64,000 nucleotides of DNA, from assembly GCF_016907235.1 (NCBI RefSeq), contig NZ_JAFBBO010000001.1, positions 3,410,001-3,474,000 of the forward strand, given 5' to 3'. Under the pieces are notes generated by a model. The model did no database searches, had not been told where the DNA came from, and saw nothing but the letters and a program-made list of their open reading frames with translations. Shown piece by piece: positions 24,943 through 32,522 of the stretch (its first letter is position 1; every line of letters begins with the position of its first letter). This stretch comes from Oerskovia jenensis. GTDB taxonomy: Bacteria; Actinomycetota; Actinomycetes; Actinomycetales; Cellulomonadaceae. Position numbers and translations under genes: made by a program.

Positions 24943-25359
24943 ATGGACGATGGAGCGGTCGCTACAGTCATTGCCGCCGTACTGACAATCGGGGGCGGAT
25001 TCTGGCAGTCTCGCCGGACCTCACACAGGGACCGAGATCGAATCGAGCAAGACTTGCGGATCCTCACTGCGCTTCCGGGCGATTCAGAGGGCAAGTCGGC
25101 GCTGAGGACTTCTATCGACCAGCGCGTGTTGGGGCTGCTCGGTGGAAGTGCAGAACGCCGGGATGTCGGTGGAGTCACGATCGCCCTCATCTTCTTGATC
25201 GTCTGTGCGCTCACCGTTTGGCAGGGGTACTCCGGCGGTTCGTGGTGGCGGTTGCTGTGGGTTGCGGCTGCCATCACTGGCTCCATTGGCCTATATGGCC
25301 TCGTTGAAAGCTGGAAAAAGGTAGCCCGCGACGCGAGCGGCCGGAGGGTGAGCAGGTAG
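24943..25359 (+). CDS. Membrane protein on the opposite strand (cargo candidate)
   Basis: 138 residues from ATG 24943. There is an N-terminal hydrophobic segment (ATVIAAVLTIGGGFW), a charged cytoplasmic stretch (HRDRDRIEQDLRILTALPGD) and two further TM segments (about residues 75-90 and 100-118). It converges on the small-terminase gene and is flanked by leftward phage genes, which marks it as an independently expressed insert. No family recognised. Confidence 0.6.
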   Translation: MDDGAVATVIAAVLTIGGGFWQSRRTSHRDRDRIEQDLRILTALPGDSEGKSALRTSIDQRVLGLLGGSAERRDVGGVTIALIFLIVCALTVWQGYSGGSWWRLLWVAAAITGSIGLYGLVESWKKVARDASGRRVSR

Positions 25360-25360
25360 G

Positions 25361-26038
25361 TCACGACGCACCGCCTGCGATGGCGCGGAGCTCGCGCGGC
25401 ACGACGTCGGCGATGGCGGTCTGCCAGGCGTCGGCGAGCTGGTCCGCGGTGAGCCCGGCCGCGAGCAAGGAGGCGTAGAGGCCGTCGAGGATGCGGCGGA
25501 TGACGGCGACGACGAGGTCGCCCTGCTGCTCGGCGAGGCGGACCTTGCGTTCCTCAACACCGGCCTTGAGCGCTGCGGAGCAGACGGCGACGAGGTGGGC
25601 GCGCTCGGCTTGGTAGAGCGAGTACCAGACGCTGGGCTTCGCTGACACCGTGGACGAGGTCTCGCGACCGTTCTTGTCGGAGTCCTTCTCGGACTCAGCG
25701 GTCGTGCCCCACACGAGGGCTTGCTCGTCGAGCTCCTGGACCTTCGTGCGGAGCCACTGGACGTGCCCCGCGGTCCACTGGACCTCCTGCAGCAGAGCGT
25801 CGGTGGGGGTGATGTCGAGCGAGAGGCCGAGGGTGACGACCTGGCGGGCGGCTTCGGCTTCCTGCTCACGTCGGGCCCGCGCTCGGGCGACTTGGGGTGC
25901 TGCGCCGCCGTGCGAGTTGCAGGTCTCGCCGGGCTTGCAGGGGCGTGCGCAGGGTTGGCCGGCGCGGGGGCCGTTCTTGGTGTGGCCGGTGCAGCCGGGG
26001 TGGTCCTGGCCGCATCGTTCGCAGGGTCTCGCTGGCAC
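25361..26038 (-). CDS. Terminase small subunit
   Basis: 225 residues from GTG 26038, chosen because GGAGG lies seven bases before it; the frame is open to a TTG at 26101. The N-terminus is Cys-rich (CERCGQDHPGCTGHTKNG, CARPCKPGETCNSHGGAAPQ), a pattern seen in actinobacterial small terminases. The long helical body (QWLRTKVQELDEQALVWG) fits oligomerisation. Large terminase is about 4 kb downstream, separated by the small-gene cluster and membrane genes. Confidence 0.68.
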   Translation of the reverse strand: MPARPCERCGQDHPGCTGHTKNGPRAGQPCARPCKPGETCNSHGGAAPQVARARARREQEAEAARQVVTLGLSLDITPTDALLQEVQWTAGHVQWLRTKVQELDEQALVWGTTAESEKDSDKNGRETSSTVSAKPSVWYSLYQAERAHLVAVCSAALKAGVEERKVRLAEQQGDLVVAVIRRILDGLYASLLAAGLTADQLADAWQTAIADVVPRELRAIAGGAS

Positions 26039-26150
26039 TGGCTCGCCTCCAGTAGTGGAGGTCTCAGGATACTGACAAGCGCAGCAAGGTGCAATCACCA
26101 ACGCTGCCCTTTGGAACGAATGGGCTGTTCTCGAAGTTCATCCTGTGCGT

Positions 26151-26166
26151 GGGGGTATCGACCCCC
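26151..26166. promoter_or_regulatory. Short hairpin just upstream of the CBASS-like operon
   Basis: GGGGGT (26151-26156) and ACCCCC (26161-26166) form a perfect 6-bp stem with loop ATCG, ending 12 bases before the SLATT start codon. It could be an operator or an mRNA hairpin that masks the weak ribosome site. Confidence 0.4.
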
Positions 26167-26178
26167 TAGACTCCCGGC

Positions 26179-26712
26179 ATGGCAGGGGATGAAGTGAGGC
26201 GTAAGGCAATCTCTGACGAACTCGACCGTCTCGAAGAGCGTGCGATGTGGAGCGCTCAGGGGCAGTTCGAGCGATCCAAGGTTTGGCGAGGAGTCAACCT
26301 GTGGATCGGTGCCCCCTCGGCGGTATGCGCTGCGATCGCCGGTGGCCTCACCCTCGCGACGGACTCACTCAACCTGATCGGCGGCATCCTGGCACTCGCA
26401 GCCGCAGCAGGTGGCGGTGTCCTGACCGCCGTCAATGCAGCCGCTCGTGCGGACCGCGCCTCGACAGCCGGAAACGCCTACCTCGAGATCCAGACTGCAG
26501 CACGGCAAGCGCGGCTGATCGACCTCCCGACGCTTGAGATTGAGGACGCGCGCCAGGTCCTGAGCGAGCTCACCGCGCGGATCGACGAGCAGAACAAGTC
26601 GGCCGAACCGACGAGCAAGGGCAACTACCTGCGCGCCAGCAGGAACATTGAGGCCGGCGGTCAGGATTATGACGTAGATAATAGGGCACGCACTGGAGGC
26701 GAGAGTGGCTGA
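26179..26712 (+). CDS. SLATT-domain two-transmembrane CBASS effector
   Basis: 177 residues. A cytoplasmic N-terminal helix (RKAISDELDRLEERAMWSAQ) is followed by two TM segments (about residues 38-58 and 64-82: LIGGILALAAAAGGGVLTAV), then a charged helical C-terminus (ARADRASTAGNAYLEIQTAA). This is the SLATT layout (SMODS- and SLOG-associating two-TM effector). Family knowledge: SLATT proteins are paired with nucleotide-generating enzymes and are thought to form membrane pores on sensing the nucleotide, killing the infected cell. It overlaps the CD-NTase start by 8 bases. Confidence 0.78.
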   Translation: MAGDEVRRKAISDELDRLEERAMWSAQGQFERSKVWRGVNLWIGAPSAVCAAIAGGLTLATDSLNLIGGILALAAAAGGGVLTAVNAAARADRASTAGNAYLEIQTAARQARLIDLPTLEIEDARQVLSELTARIDEQNKSAEPTSKGNYLRASRNIEAGGQDYDVDNRARTGGESG

Positions 26713-27574
26713 GCGATCGGTAGCGCAGGCGTACAAGGTCTTCTTGGATTGGCAAATTCCCAGTTCGGCGGAGCGGGAGGCGTCGGCTCGACACCGTAGC
26801 TCCGTGGAGACTGCGCTTCGCGATAAGCTGTCAGTGCGGAACGTGTGGGAAACAGGTTCTTTCAGACATGGTACCGGAATACACAATCACAGCGATGTTG
26901 ATGTCATTGTGAGCCTTGGTGCGACGAAGCCGCTTAGTTCGGATACTGCACTCAAGTGGGTCAAAGACGCGCTAGTGTACCGATTCCCGACCACTCCCAT
27001 TCGTGTGAGCCGTCCTGCCGTTGTGGTCAACTTTGCTGGCGGCCTAGAGCGTTGGGAAGTTATACCAGGGTTCTACCGGGGCCAGGAGCAGAGTTGGAAT
27101 GTCTTTGACATCCCCGCGCCGGGCGGAGGTTGGATGGAGACCGCACCCAGTGCGCATTTGAAGTATGTCACCCAGCAGAATGAAGACCCAAAAGGTGGAG
27201 CGAAGAGCCTTGCGCGACTCCTGAAGGTATGGAAGTACTCCAACAATGTTCCCGTCTCGTCGTTCTATCTTGAAATGAGGGCGGCTCGATATATGCGGGA
27301 TGAGCCGTTCTTTGAAGCGTCTCAGGACTTCGCAACAATGATGGAACGACTAGCGGCCAGTGGGCTGGCGGCAATGAATGACCCCATGGGGATCTCTGGT
27401 CGTATCGGAGCGACCTCTACCGAGGCGTATCGATCGACCGCGCTCGCCACTCTTCGAGGGGATGCGATCCGAGCGCGGTCCGCGTTGGAGCTTGAGAAGA
27501 TCGGCAAGGCCAGTGATGCATTCTACAAGCTGAATGAGATCTTCCCAGGCAGGTTTCCAAGTCGGTTTTATTAG
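26705..27574 (+). CDS. SMODS-type CD-NTase (cyclic oligonucleotide synthase)
   Basis: 289 residues from GTG 26705. The nucleotidyltransferase signature is complete: GS at 51-52 (ETGSFRHGTGIHNHSDVDVI), the metal-binding D64 and D66, and a third acidic residue E118 in RWEVIPGF, where many SMODS enzymes carry Asp or Glu. The C-terminal half holds the helical PAP-associated-like domain. The enzyme would make a cyclic di- or trinucleotide on phage infection and activate the adjacent SLATT effector. No Cap2/Cap3 genes follow, so it is type I-like. Local G+C is far lower than around it (the 60 bases at 26821 are half G+C; those at 25381 about 77%). Confidence 0.88.
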   Translation: MAERSVAQAYKVFLDWQIPSSAEREASARHRSSVETALRDKLSVRNVWETGSFRHGTGIHNHSDVDVIVSLGATKPLSSDTALKWVKDALVYRFPTTPIRVSRPAVVVNFAGGLERWEVIPGFYRGQEQSWNVFDIPAPGGGWMETAPSAHLKYVTQQNEDPKGGAKSLARLLKVWKYSNNVPVSSFYLEMRAARYMRDEPFFEASQDFATMMERLAASGLAAMNDPMGISGRIGATSTEAYRSTALATLRGDAIRARSALELEKIGKASDAFYKLNEIFPGRFPSRFY

Positions 27575-27676
27575 CAGTACCCATTCCGGAGTTTTTCCAG
27601 AGGTAAGCGCTTTGGCTAGCCCTGGCGTCGCACTGGGGTAATCATTGATATTTTCACATGACGATTGGATGATCTG

Positions 27677-28057
27677 ATGACCGCGCTACATCCTGTGCTT
27701 TCGGTTGATTCATATGATGATGGCAACGGGCTGTGGGCGCTAGCGTGCCCTCGATGTGGTGAATCCACTGGGCTCCACCTTGACACCGTTCTGGTCGGAG
27801 GTGCTGGCGGGGTGGTTGTGCAGGTAGAGAACCGTGGTGAGGATGCGGGTGCTATTCCGGATGTTCGTGTCACCAGTTCCCACGACGGCTCGGCCGCCGC
27901 AAAGCGTGCCGAGCGGCAGCTCTCGAACGCGCGTCGGCACTTCATCAAGATTCTCGGTTGGTGCGAGCACTGCGATCCCGAGCAACAGTTTGGCCTCATG
28001 TTCCAGCAGCACAAGGGGATGACGTTCTACGGTCTCACCGAGGAGCCGGGGCAGTAG
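27677..28057 (+). CDS. Zinc-ribbon protein of unknown function
   Basis: 126 residues from ATG 27677 (TTG 27665 possible). ALACPRCGESTGLHLDTV and later GWCEHCDPEQQFGLMFQQHK give two CxxC pairs, so a zinc-bound fold, ending with HKGMTFYG. I associate proteins of this pattern with actinobacterial chromosomes and mobile elements. It is the last + gene of the cargo block, 100 bases after the CD-NTase; whether it is part of the defence module is unknown. Confidence 0.62.
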   Translation: MTALHPVLSVDSYDDGNGLWALACPRCGESTGLHLDTVLVGGAGGVVVQVENRGEDAGAIPDVRVTSSHDGSAAAKRAERQLSNARRHFIKILGWCEHCDPEQQFGLMFQQHKGMTFYGLTEEPGQ

Positions 28058-28097
28058 TCGGGTCAGTCGCGCGCGCGTCGGGTCAGGTCGTCGGTGC

Positions 28098-28421
28098 TCA
28101 TGCGTCCTTCCAGTCGGTCACGGCGCGGGAGACGACGGTCCCTACGCCGCCTGCAAGGTCCCGCGCGTCCTCTTCGTCCATGCGTCGGCCGTTGAGCGTC
28201 TCGATCGTGTGCCCACGCTGGCCCCGCACGCCCCATTCGGTGCGGGTGGGGAGCAGGCCAGCAGCAGCCAACACCTCCGACAGGTGCGCGGCGAACGTCC
28301 GCATGGGCATCCATCCGTGTTCGCGACACGCCCGGCACGTCACGCCCTCCATCCCGGTGCACTCGATGCGGTGCTGACCGAGCAGCTCGGCGACCTGGGC
28401 CACGTAGTCAGGGGCGATCAT
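28098..28421 (-). CDS. Early-region protein, unknown, with CxxC
   Basis: 107 residues. MIAPDYVAQVAELLGQHRIE, then GVTCRACREHGWMPMRTFAA suggests a small zinc site beside an amphipathic helix region. Last gene of the long leftward early operon. Start overlaps the neighbour by 4 bases. Function unknown. Confidence 0.55.
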   Translation of the reverse strand: MIAPDYVAQVAELLGQHRIECTGMEGVTCRACREHGWMPMRTFAAHLSEVLAAAGLLPTRTEWGVRGQRGHTIETLNGRRMDEEDARDLAGGVGTVVSRAVTDWKDA

Positions 28422-28702
28422 CGGGTTGCTCCTCTCGCGATCCGGGCGGCGACCTTGCCTCGCCAGGCGATGGTGTCCGCGCGCTTCTTCTGCCCGTTCG
28501 TCGGACCAGAGTTTCCCCCGAGCGTGTAGCAGTACTCGGCTGCCGCCTCGGCCTCGATGTCCTGGGCGATGCGCTCCCGAACCTCCGCCTCATGCGCGGC
28601 CAGGAACCGGTCGAAGTCGGCCAGCCGGCGGTCGCGTGACAGCCCGTACCCCGCGTAGTCACCCCTCACGGCGCTCACCTTCGGCGTGTACTCGTCAGCC
28701 AC
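28418..28702 (-). CDS. Early-region protein, unknown
   Basis: 94 residues, charged and helical (DFDRFLAAHEAEVRERIAQD), with a short C-terminal basic segment (GQKKRADTIAWRGKVAARIA). Coupled to both neighbours by overlapping codons. Not recognised. Confidence 0.5.
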   Translation of the reverse strand: MADEYTPKVSAVRGDYAGYGLSRDRRLADFDRFLAAHEAEVRERIAQDIEAEAAAEYCYTLGGNSGPTNGQKKRADTIAWRGKVAARIARGATR

Positions 28703-29486
28703 GGGTTGCTCCTCTCAGGCGGGCGGCCACAGCAGCGGCCATGCGGGCGTAGTCCTCGCGCACCCGGGGCGGAAGGTCGCCCCAGTCGACGCCCTCGAAG
28801 TTCGGCGAAGCTTCGTGCAGGTCGCGCGCGATCTCCGCCTCGTCCACCACGGGCGGGGCAGGGAGCACGGCCAGTGCTACCTCGGCGACGTGACGGCGCG
28901 CTGCGTGCCCGTAGTCCTCGTGCGGACCGTTGCCCCTCCACCCGCAGCCGACGCAGTGGAAGCCCTCGTGGGTCGTGGTCCAGTGCGTCTCCGCGATCTC
29001 CCGTGCCGCGTCCTCGCGTCGTGTGTCGGCCTTGTCGAGGCACACGCCACACGTCGCGCCATCACCGCTGTTCTCATCGTGCAGGTCCCGCGCCACGTCC
29101 TCGCGTCGGGTGTCGGACACCGGGGCGGGGTCGTGGCTCTCCTTGCGCGCCCCGCAGTACGTGCGGTCGGTCCCGTCCGCTCGGTACGTGCACTCGTCGT
29201 CGTCCGGGTGGCCCGCGACGCCGATGAACTCGTGGCCCGCCGGGTCGGGCACTGGGAGGGTGGCGGGAGTCTCGGGTGCCGGGGCGGGCATGCAGCGCTG
29301 GTGGGCCGTGTGGTCGTCGTGGCAGGTCGGGCAGATGCGCGCCTGAGCCTGCATCTCGGGTGCCGGGTGAGCGGCGAGCAGGGTGCGGATCTCGTCACAG
29401 ACCGCGCGGACAGCGGGGACGTACATGTACGAGTCGAGATCGTCCGCGAGCTTGGTGAGGGCGGTGCGCAGGGTGTCGGTGGTCAT
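28695..29486 (-). CDS. Large early-region protein with several zinc-like Cys pairs
   Basis: 263 residues from ATG 29486, overlapping the upstream stop. It has three Cys-pair regions (ARICPTCHDDHTAHQRC, ATCGVCLDKADTRRED, FHCVGCGWRGNGPHED) and two copies of a DTRREDxAR segment, so it looks built by internal duplication. Cys/His-rich modular proteins of this kind are frequent in actinophages but functionally unassigned. Confidence 0.55.
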   Translation of the reverse strand: MTTDTLRTALTKLADDLDSYMYVPAVRAVCDEIRTLLAAHPAPEMQAQARICPTCHDDHTAHQRCMPAPAPETPATLPVPDPAGHEFIGVAGHPDDDECTYRADGTDRTYCGARKESHDPAPVSDTRREDVARDLHDENSGDGATCGVCLDKADTRREDAAREIAETHWTTTHEGFHCVGCGWRGNGPHEDYGHAARRHVAEVALAVLPAPPVVDEAEIARDLHEASPNFEGVDWGDLPPRVREDYARMAAAVAARLRGATRG

Positions 29487-29680
29487 CAGGACTCCTCGGT
29501 GGGATCGGAGGGCGCGTGCTCGGGGCACAGAGCTTGGTCTGCGCGCCGGTCGATGACCCACCCGTCGAGCGGGTTGCGGCCAGACACGATCACCGCGCCC
29601 GTCGCCTCAAGGTCGAGTTCCCAGGCGTCGCACCAGGACTCGTCGTCGCACGTCTGGATCGGGACGGTTCCGCTCGCCAT
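29486..29680 (-). CDS. Small early protein, unknown
   Basis: 64 residues from ATG 29680. IQTCDDESWCDAWELDLEAT and ALCPEHAPSDPTEES; acidic with three Cys. Its start overlaps the upstream stop and its stop overlaps the next start. Confidence 0.5.
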   Translation of the reverse strand: MASGTVPIQTCDDESWCDAWELDLEATGAVIVSGRNPLDGWVIDRRADQALCPEHAPSDPTEES

Positions 29681-29982
29681 CAGGACTCCTCGGGGGTGTA
29701 CGGGTAGGGGTTGCTGATGAAGAGGGTGGAGTCGGTGCGGCGCGCGTTCTCGTGCCCCGCGTCCTCGCCCTGCGCCCACAGCGGTGCGGCCACCGCAGCG
29801 AGCACAGCGCGGGCCACGTCCAGCAGGTCGCGGTCCTCGGGCGGCAGGTCCCGCACGCTCACGTCGGGGTCGTACCCGCGCGCGACCAGGGCGGCTCGTG
29901 TGGCGGCTGCGACGATCTCGGGTGGGAGGGCAACGGTGGGGTCGGCCGGCGTGTGGGGCTTCGGTGAGGTCGGGGCGGTCAC
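29680..29982 (-). CDS. Small early protein, unknown
   Basis: 100 residues from GTG 29982, overlapping the methyltransferase stop. The middle is helical (LPPEIVAAATRAALVARGYD, VARAVLAAVAAPLWAQGEDA). Function unknown. Confidence 0.5.
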   Translation of the reverse strand: MTAPTSPKPHTPADPTVALPPEIVAAATRAALVARGYDPDVSVRDLPPEDRDLLDVARAVLAAVAAPLWAQGEDAGHENARRTDSTLFISNPYPYTPEES

Positions 29983-30728
29983 GGGGTCACTCCTAGGTCG
30001 AGGACGCCCTGGCTGAGGCGTTGGGCGGCGGCTTCGCAGTAGCGTTCGTCGATCTCGACGCCGATTGCCTTGCGGCCGGTGGCTGCTGCGGCGGCGAGGG
30101 TTGAGCCGGAGCCGGCGAACGGGTCGAGGACGGTGGCGCCTGGTGGGCACGAGTAGCGGATGAGGGGCTCGAGGATGCCGGTGGGCTTCTCGGTGGGGTG
30201 GATCGCGCGCCCGTGCATGGACCGCACGTACTGGACGGAGCGCATGAGCTTCGGGCCTCCGTCGACGCTGGTGTAGGCGGTGTCGTCGATGTTTCCGGTG
30301 TGGGTGGGTCGGGTCTTGCGGCGGATTGTGCGGGCGGTGGCGTCGTTGGTGAACTGGGGGTCCTTGTAGACGTTGGTCCAGGGGCCGCGGTACCAGTGCA
30401 TGGCGATCTCGTGGACGCGCTTGAAGCGGTCGGCGCTGAATCCGGAGCCGTTGTGCTTCTCCCAGACGATCTCTTGGCCGTAGGTCCAGGCGTCGAACTC
30501 GGTCCGGTGGGTGAGGTGCATGCGCATGGACCCGAAGCACCAGAGCGACGCCGCGGCGGGGAGGCGTGCGGTGACATGCTCGACCCAGCCGTCGGGCCAG
30601 ATGTCCCAGGTCAGGCTGGTATCGCCGTAGGGCGGGTCCGTAACGACGACGTCTGCGGTCAGGGCGAGTTCGCGGCAGTCTCCGTGCCAGAGGGTGACGT
30701 GCTCATCCTGGTAGTACGGGGTGGTCAT
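29979..30728 (-). CDS. DNA methyltransferase, DPPY type (N6-adenine or N4-cytosine)
   Basis: 249 residues. Catalytic motif IV DPPYGDTS at 31-38 and the S-adenosylmethionine motif I LDPFAGSGST near 201-210 are in the order of beta-class amino-methyltransferases. It also has the HPTEKPTGILEPLIRY segment typical of phage and plasmid N6/N4 enzymes. No restriction endonuclease is next to it, so it is an orphan that probably marks phage DNA against host restriction. Confidence 0.88.
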   Translation of the reverse strand: MTTPYYQDEHVTLWHGDCRELALTADVVVTDPPYGDTSLTWDIWPDGWVEHVTARLPAAASLWCFGSMRMHLTHRTEFDAWTYGQEIVWEKHNGSGFSADRFKRVHEIAMHWYRGPWTNVYKDPQFTNDATARTIRRKTRPTHTGNIDDTAYTSVDGGPKLMRSVQYVRSMHGRAIHPTEKPTGILEPLIRYSCPPGATVLDPFAGSGSTLAAAAATGRKAIGVEIDERYCEAAAQRLSQGVLDLGVTP

Positions 30729-31021
30729 GCTCCGGCCTCGACGGTCTCGTTCGCGGCGGTGGAGAGCTGGATGACGCCCTGTGCGGTCGCGATCCAGGGC
30801 GCGCGCCCGGCGGGGGAGAGGTCGTCCCAGGTGGTGTACCGGTTCTCGGTGTGGCGGGCGTAGATGTGGGCGGCGACCGCGTCGACGAGGGGGCCCGGGG
30901 TGGGGGCGATCGGGGCGCCGTCGGTGTCGAGAGTGAGGCCGAGGTGGGCGGCGATCGCGGGCACGGCGTTGGACAGGACGTAGAGGCGGTTGGCGTCGAG
31001 GTACGGGTCGGGACTGGTCAC
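30725..31021 (-). CDS. Small early protein, unknown
   Basis: 98 residues from GTG 31021 (GTGA overlap). NRLYVLSNAVPAIAAHLGLT and TTWDDLSPAGRAPWIATAQG. Proteins with this DLSP..R..WI pattern are common in actinophage early regions; function unknown. Confidence 0.55.
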   Translation of the reverse strand: MTSPDPYLDANRLYVLSNAVPAIAAHLGLTLDTDGAPIAPTPGPLVDAVAAHIYARHTENRYTTWDDLSPAGRAPWIATAQGVIQLSTAANETVEAGA

Positions 31022-31461
31022 GGGTGCTCCTTGATCGGGAGTCTGGCGGCTTGCCGGACGAGGTTGGCGCCGCTGGTGTAGGCGGCTGGGATGGGCGCAG
31101 GGGCCGGGGTGGGGGTGTGGTCGTCGGCTGCGAGCTCGTCGGCCCTGCAGGCGCCGCACCGGCCCTTCGGGTAGGAGCGGTGTGCGTCGCCGGGGACGTC
31201 GCACCGGTCGAACCGGGTGTCGCCAGTCCCGACGTCGCGTCCCCGGGCCCAGTGCTCGCCGGCGAGCGCGATGACGGCCGGGGTGCGGTTCGTCGGGGTC
31301 TCGGCGGCGTAGAGGGCGGCGTGCGCGAGGCGGAAGACGTCGCCGCGGTCCCTGGCGTCGGACAGTGCCTTGAGGACGCCTGGGGTGTCCCAGTCGCCCC
31401 GGAGCGCCGCGACGAGCGCAGCGAGTGCGTGGGCCTGTTCCCGGTTGATCCTCGTCATCAT
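31018..31461 (-). CDS. Early protein, unknown
   Basis: 147 residues. An N-terminal helical half (EQAHALAALVAALRGDWDTP, VFRLAHAALYAAETPTN) looks like a small folded domain, and a CGAC pair lies in the C-terminal third. Overlaps both neighbours. Directly downstream of the putative replication initiator. Confidence 0.52.
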   Translation of the reverse strand: MMTRINREQAHALAALVAALRGDWDTPGVLKALSDARDRGDVFRLAHAALYAAETPTNRTPAVIALAGEHWARGRDVGTGDTRFDRCDVPGDAHRSYPKGRCGACRADELAADDHTPTPAPAPIPAAYTSGANLVRQAARLPIKEHP

Positions 31462-32132
31462 GAGCTCGCTTCCGGCGCGCTCTGGTGAGGTTCAGGGAGA
31501 GGTGATGATGAGGAGTTAGGAGTTAGGAGTAAGGAGTTAGGAGTTGCCGAAGGGGTAGACGAAGGGGTGTCGGAAGGGTTCCCCGAACCCTTCCCCGAAG
31601 GGGTTCCGGAAGGGGTTCGGGAAGGGATCAACGACGGGTTGTGAGGCAGTGCCGCGAACCCCTCGACGAAGGGCATCGACCGCTTCCCGAGAACCCTTCG
31701 CGCCGCCTCGTGCGCCCACCCCTTGAGGTCGGGCTGGGCCTCCTGCAGCAGGTGCAGCTGGTCCACGATCACCGCGCGCAGGACCCGGGACGCGACCGCG
31801 GCGTGGGCCTTCGCGAACGCGACCGCCATGTTCGGCGACTTCATCAGCCCGTCGTGCTTCACCCATGACCGGATCAGGACCTCCTCGGTGTCGCGGTCGA
31901 CGAGGATGAACTGCTCCACCTCGAGCTCGACGGCGAACGCCTCGACCCGGGCCGCGGACAGGCCACGAGCAGCGCCCGAGATCCGCGCCGGCCGCCAGTC
32001 CCCGACACCGGCGAACGACAGGGCAGGGGAGGACAGGAGGTGCATGTACAGCCACTGGCCGTCGTGCGTCAGGTCGCGCCAGTCGTCGTCCTCCCAGATG
32101 TCAAGGCGGATGCGGGCGTGGTCACGCGCCAC
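31458..32132 (-). CDS. Putative phage replication initiator (winged-helix N-domain)
   Basis: 224 residues. The N-terminal 130 residues (IRLDIWEDDDWRDLTHDGQW, LYMHLLSSPALSFAGVGDWR, LIRSWVKHDGLMKSPNM) match the helix-turn-helix domain of actinophage replisome-organiser proteins. The C-terminal ~50 residues are a Ser/Thr/Pro-rich repeat (SRTPSGTPSGKGSGNPSDTP) encoded by the 31511-31632 DNA repeats. Lambda O has the same arrangement, with its origin iterons inside the gene. Confidence 0.65.
   Translation of the reverse strand: MARDHARIRLDIWEDDDWRDLTHDGQWLYMHLLSSPALSFAGVGDWRPARISGAARGLSAARVEAFAVELEVEQFILVDRDTEEVLIRSWVKHDGLMKSPNMAVAFAKAHAAVASRVLRAVIVDQLHLLQEAQPDLKGWAHEAARRVLGKRSMPFVEGFAALPHNPSLIPSRTPSGTPSGKGSGNPSDTPSSTPSATPNSLLLTPNSSSSPLPEPHQSAPEASS
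31511..31632. repeat. Tandem and inverted short repeats, candidate phage replication origin
   Basis: Bases 31511-31545 hold about five copies of a GGAGTTA-type heptamer. Bases 31548-31632 hold seven or so 12-base units around GGAAGGGGTTC, including the inverted pair GGAAGGGTTC/GAACCCTTCC separated by three Cs. The two arrays lie inside the 3' end of the initiator gene. Confidence 0.55.
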
Positions 32133-32189
32133 GGTGTGGCTCCTCTCCAGGTGGTGGTGGGGTGTGGGTGGCGAGGTCTGCGATGCCGT

Positions 32190-32522
32190 TCACGAGGCCA
32201 CCACTTGTGCTGCTCGGCGCTCGGCGCGTGCGGCGACAATGAGCGGGTGCCGCTCCTCGGGCGTGGTGTTGCCGAAGACGCCGTAGGCCTCGCCCTTGGC
32301 GACGGCCTTCTCCAAGCAGATGAGAGAGACGGTGCACCGGCCGCACACGGCCTTCGCGGCGGAGATGCGGCTCCGCTTCGCGTCCCCGGACTCGCCCTCG
32401 GGGTGGAAGAACAGTTCGGAGTCCTCGTCGCGGCATGCGGAGTCGAGGCGCCAGTCCTCGGGCTCGCGCTGCGAGGTCGGGGTGGCGAGTGGTGGGACGA
32501 ACATCGCTCGGCGGACGCTCAT
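32190..32522 (-). CDS. WhiB-family iron-sulfur regulator
   Basis: 110 residues from ATG 32522. The four cluster-binding cysteines are C30, C60, C63 and C69, in DSACRDEDSELFF and AVCGRCTVSLICLEKA, followed by the turn GVFGNTTPEER (hosts usually have GVWGG). WhiB proteins bind a 4Fe-4S cluster and tune transcription by the main sigma factor; mycobacteriophage TM4 carries one that can block septation and superinfection. Confidence 0.9.
   Translation of the reverse strand: MSVRRAMFVPPLATPTSQREPEDWRLDSACRDEDSELFFHPEGESGDAKRSRISAAKAVCGRCTVSLICLEKAVAKGEAYGVFGNTTPEERHPLIVAARAERRAAQVVAS

Noticed and set aside
26705-28057. Type II or III CBASS with ancillary genes
   Set aside because: The gene after the CD-NTase is a small zinc-ribbon protein with no E1/E2, JAB, HORMA or TRIP13 features.
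31511-31632. CRISPR array
   Set aside because: Repeat units are 7-12 bases with no spacers, and there are no cas genes.
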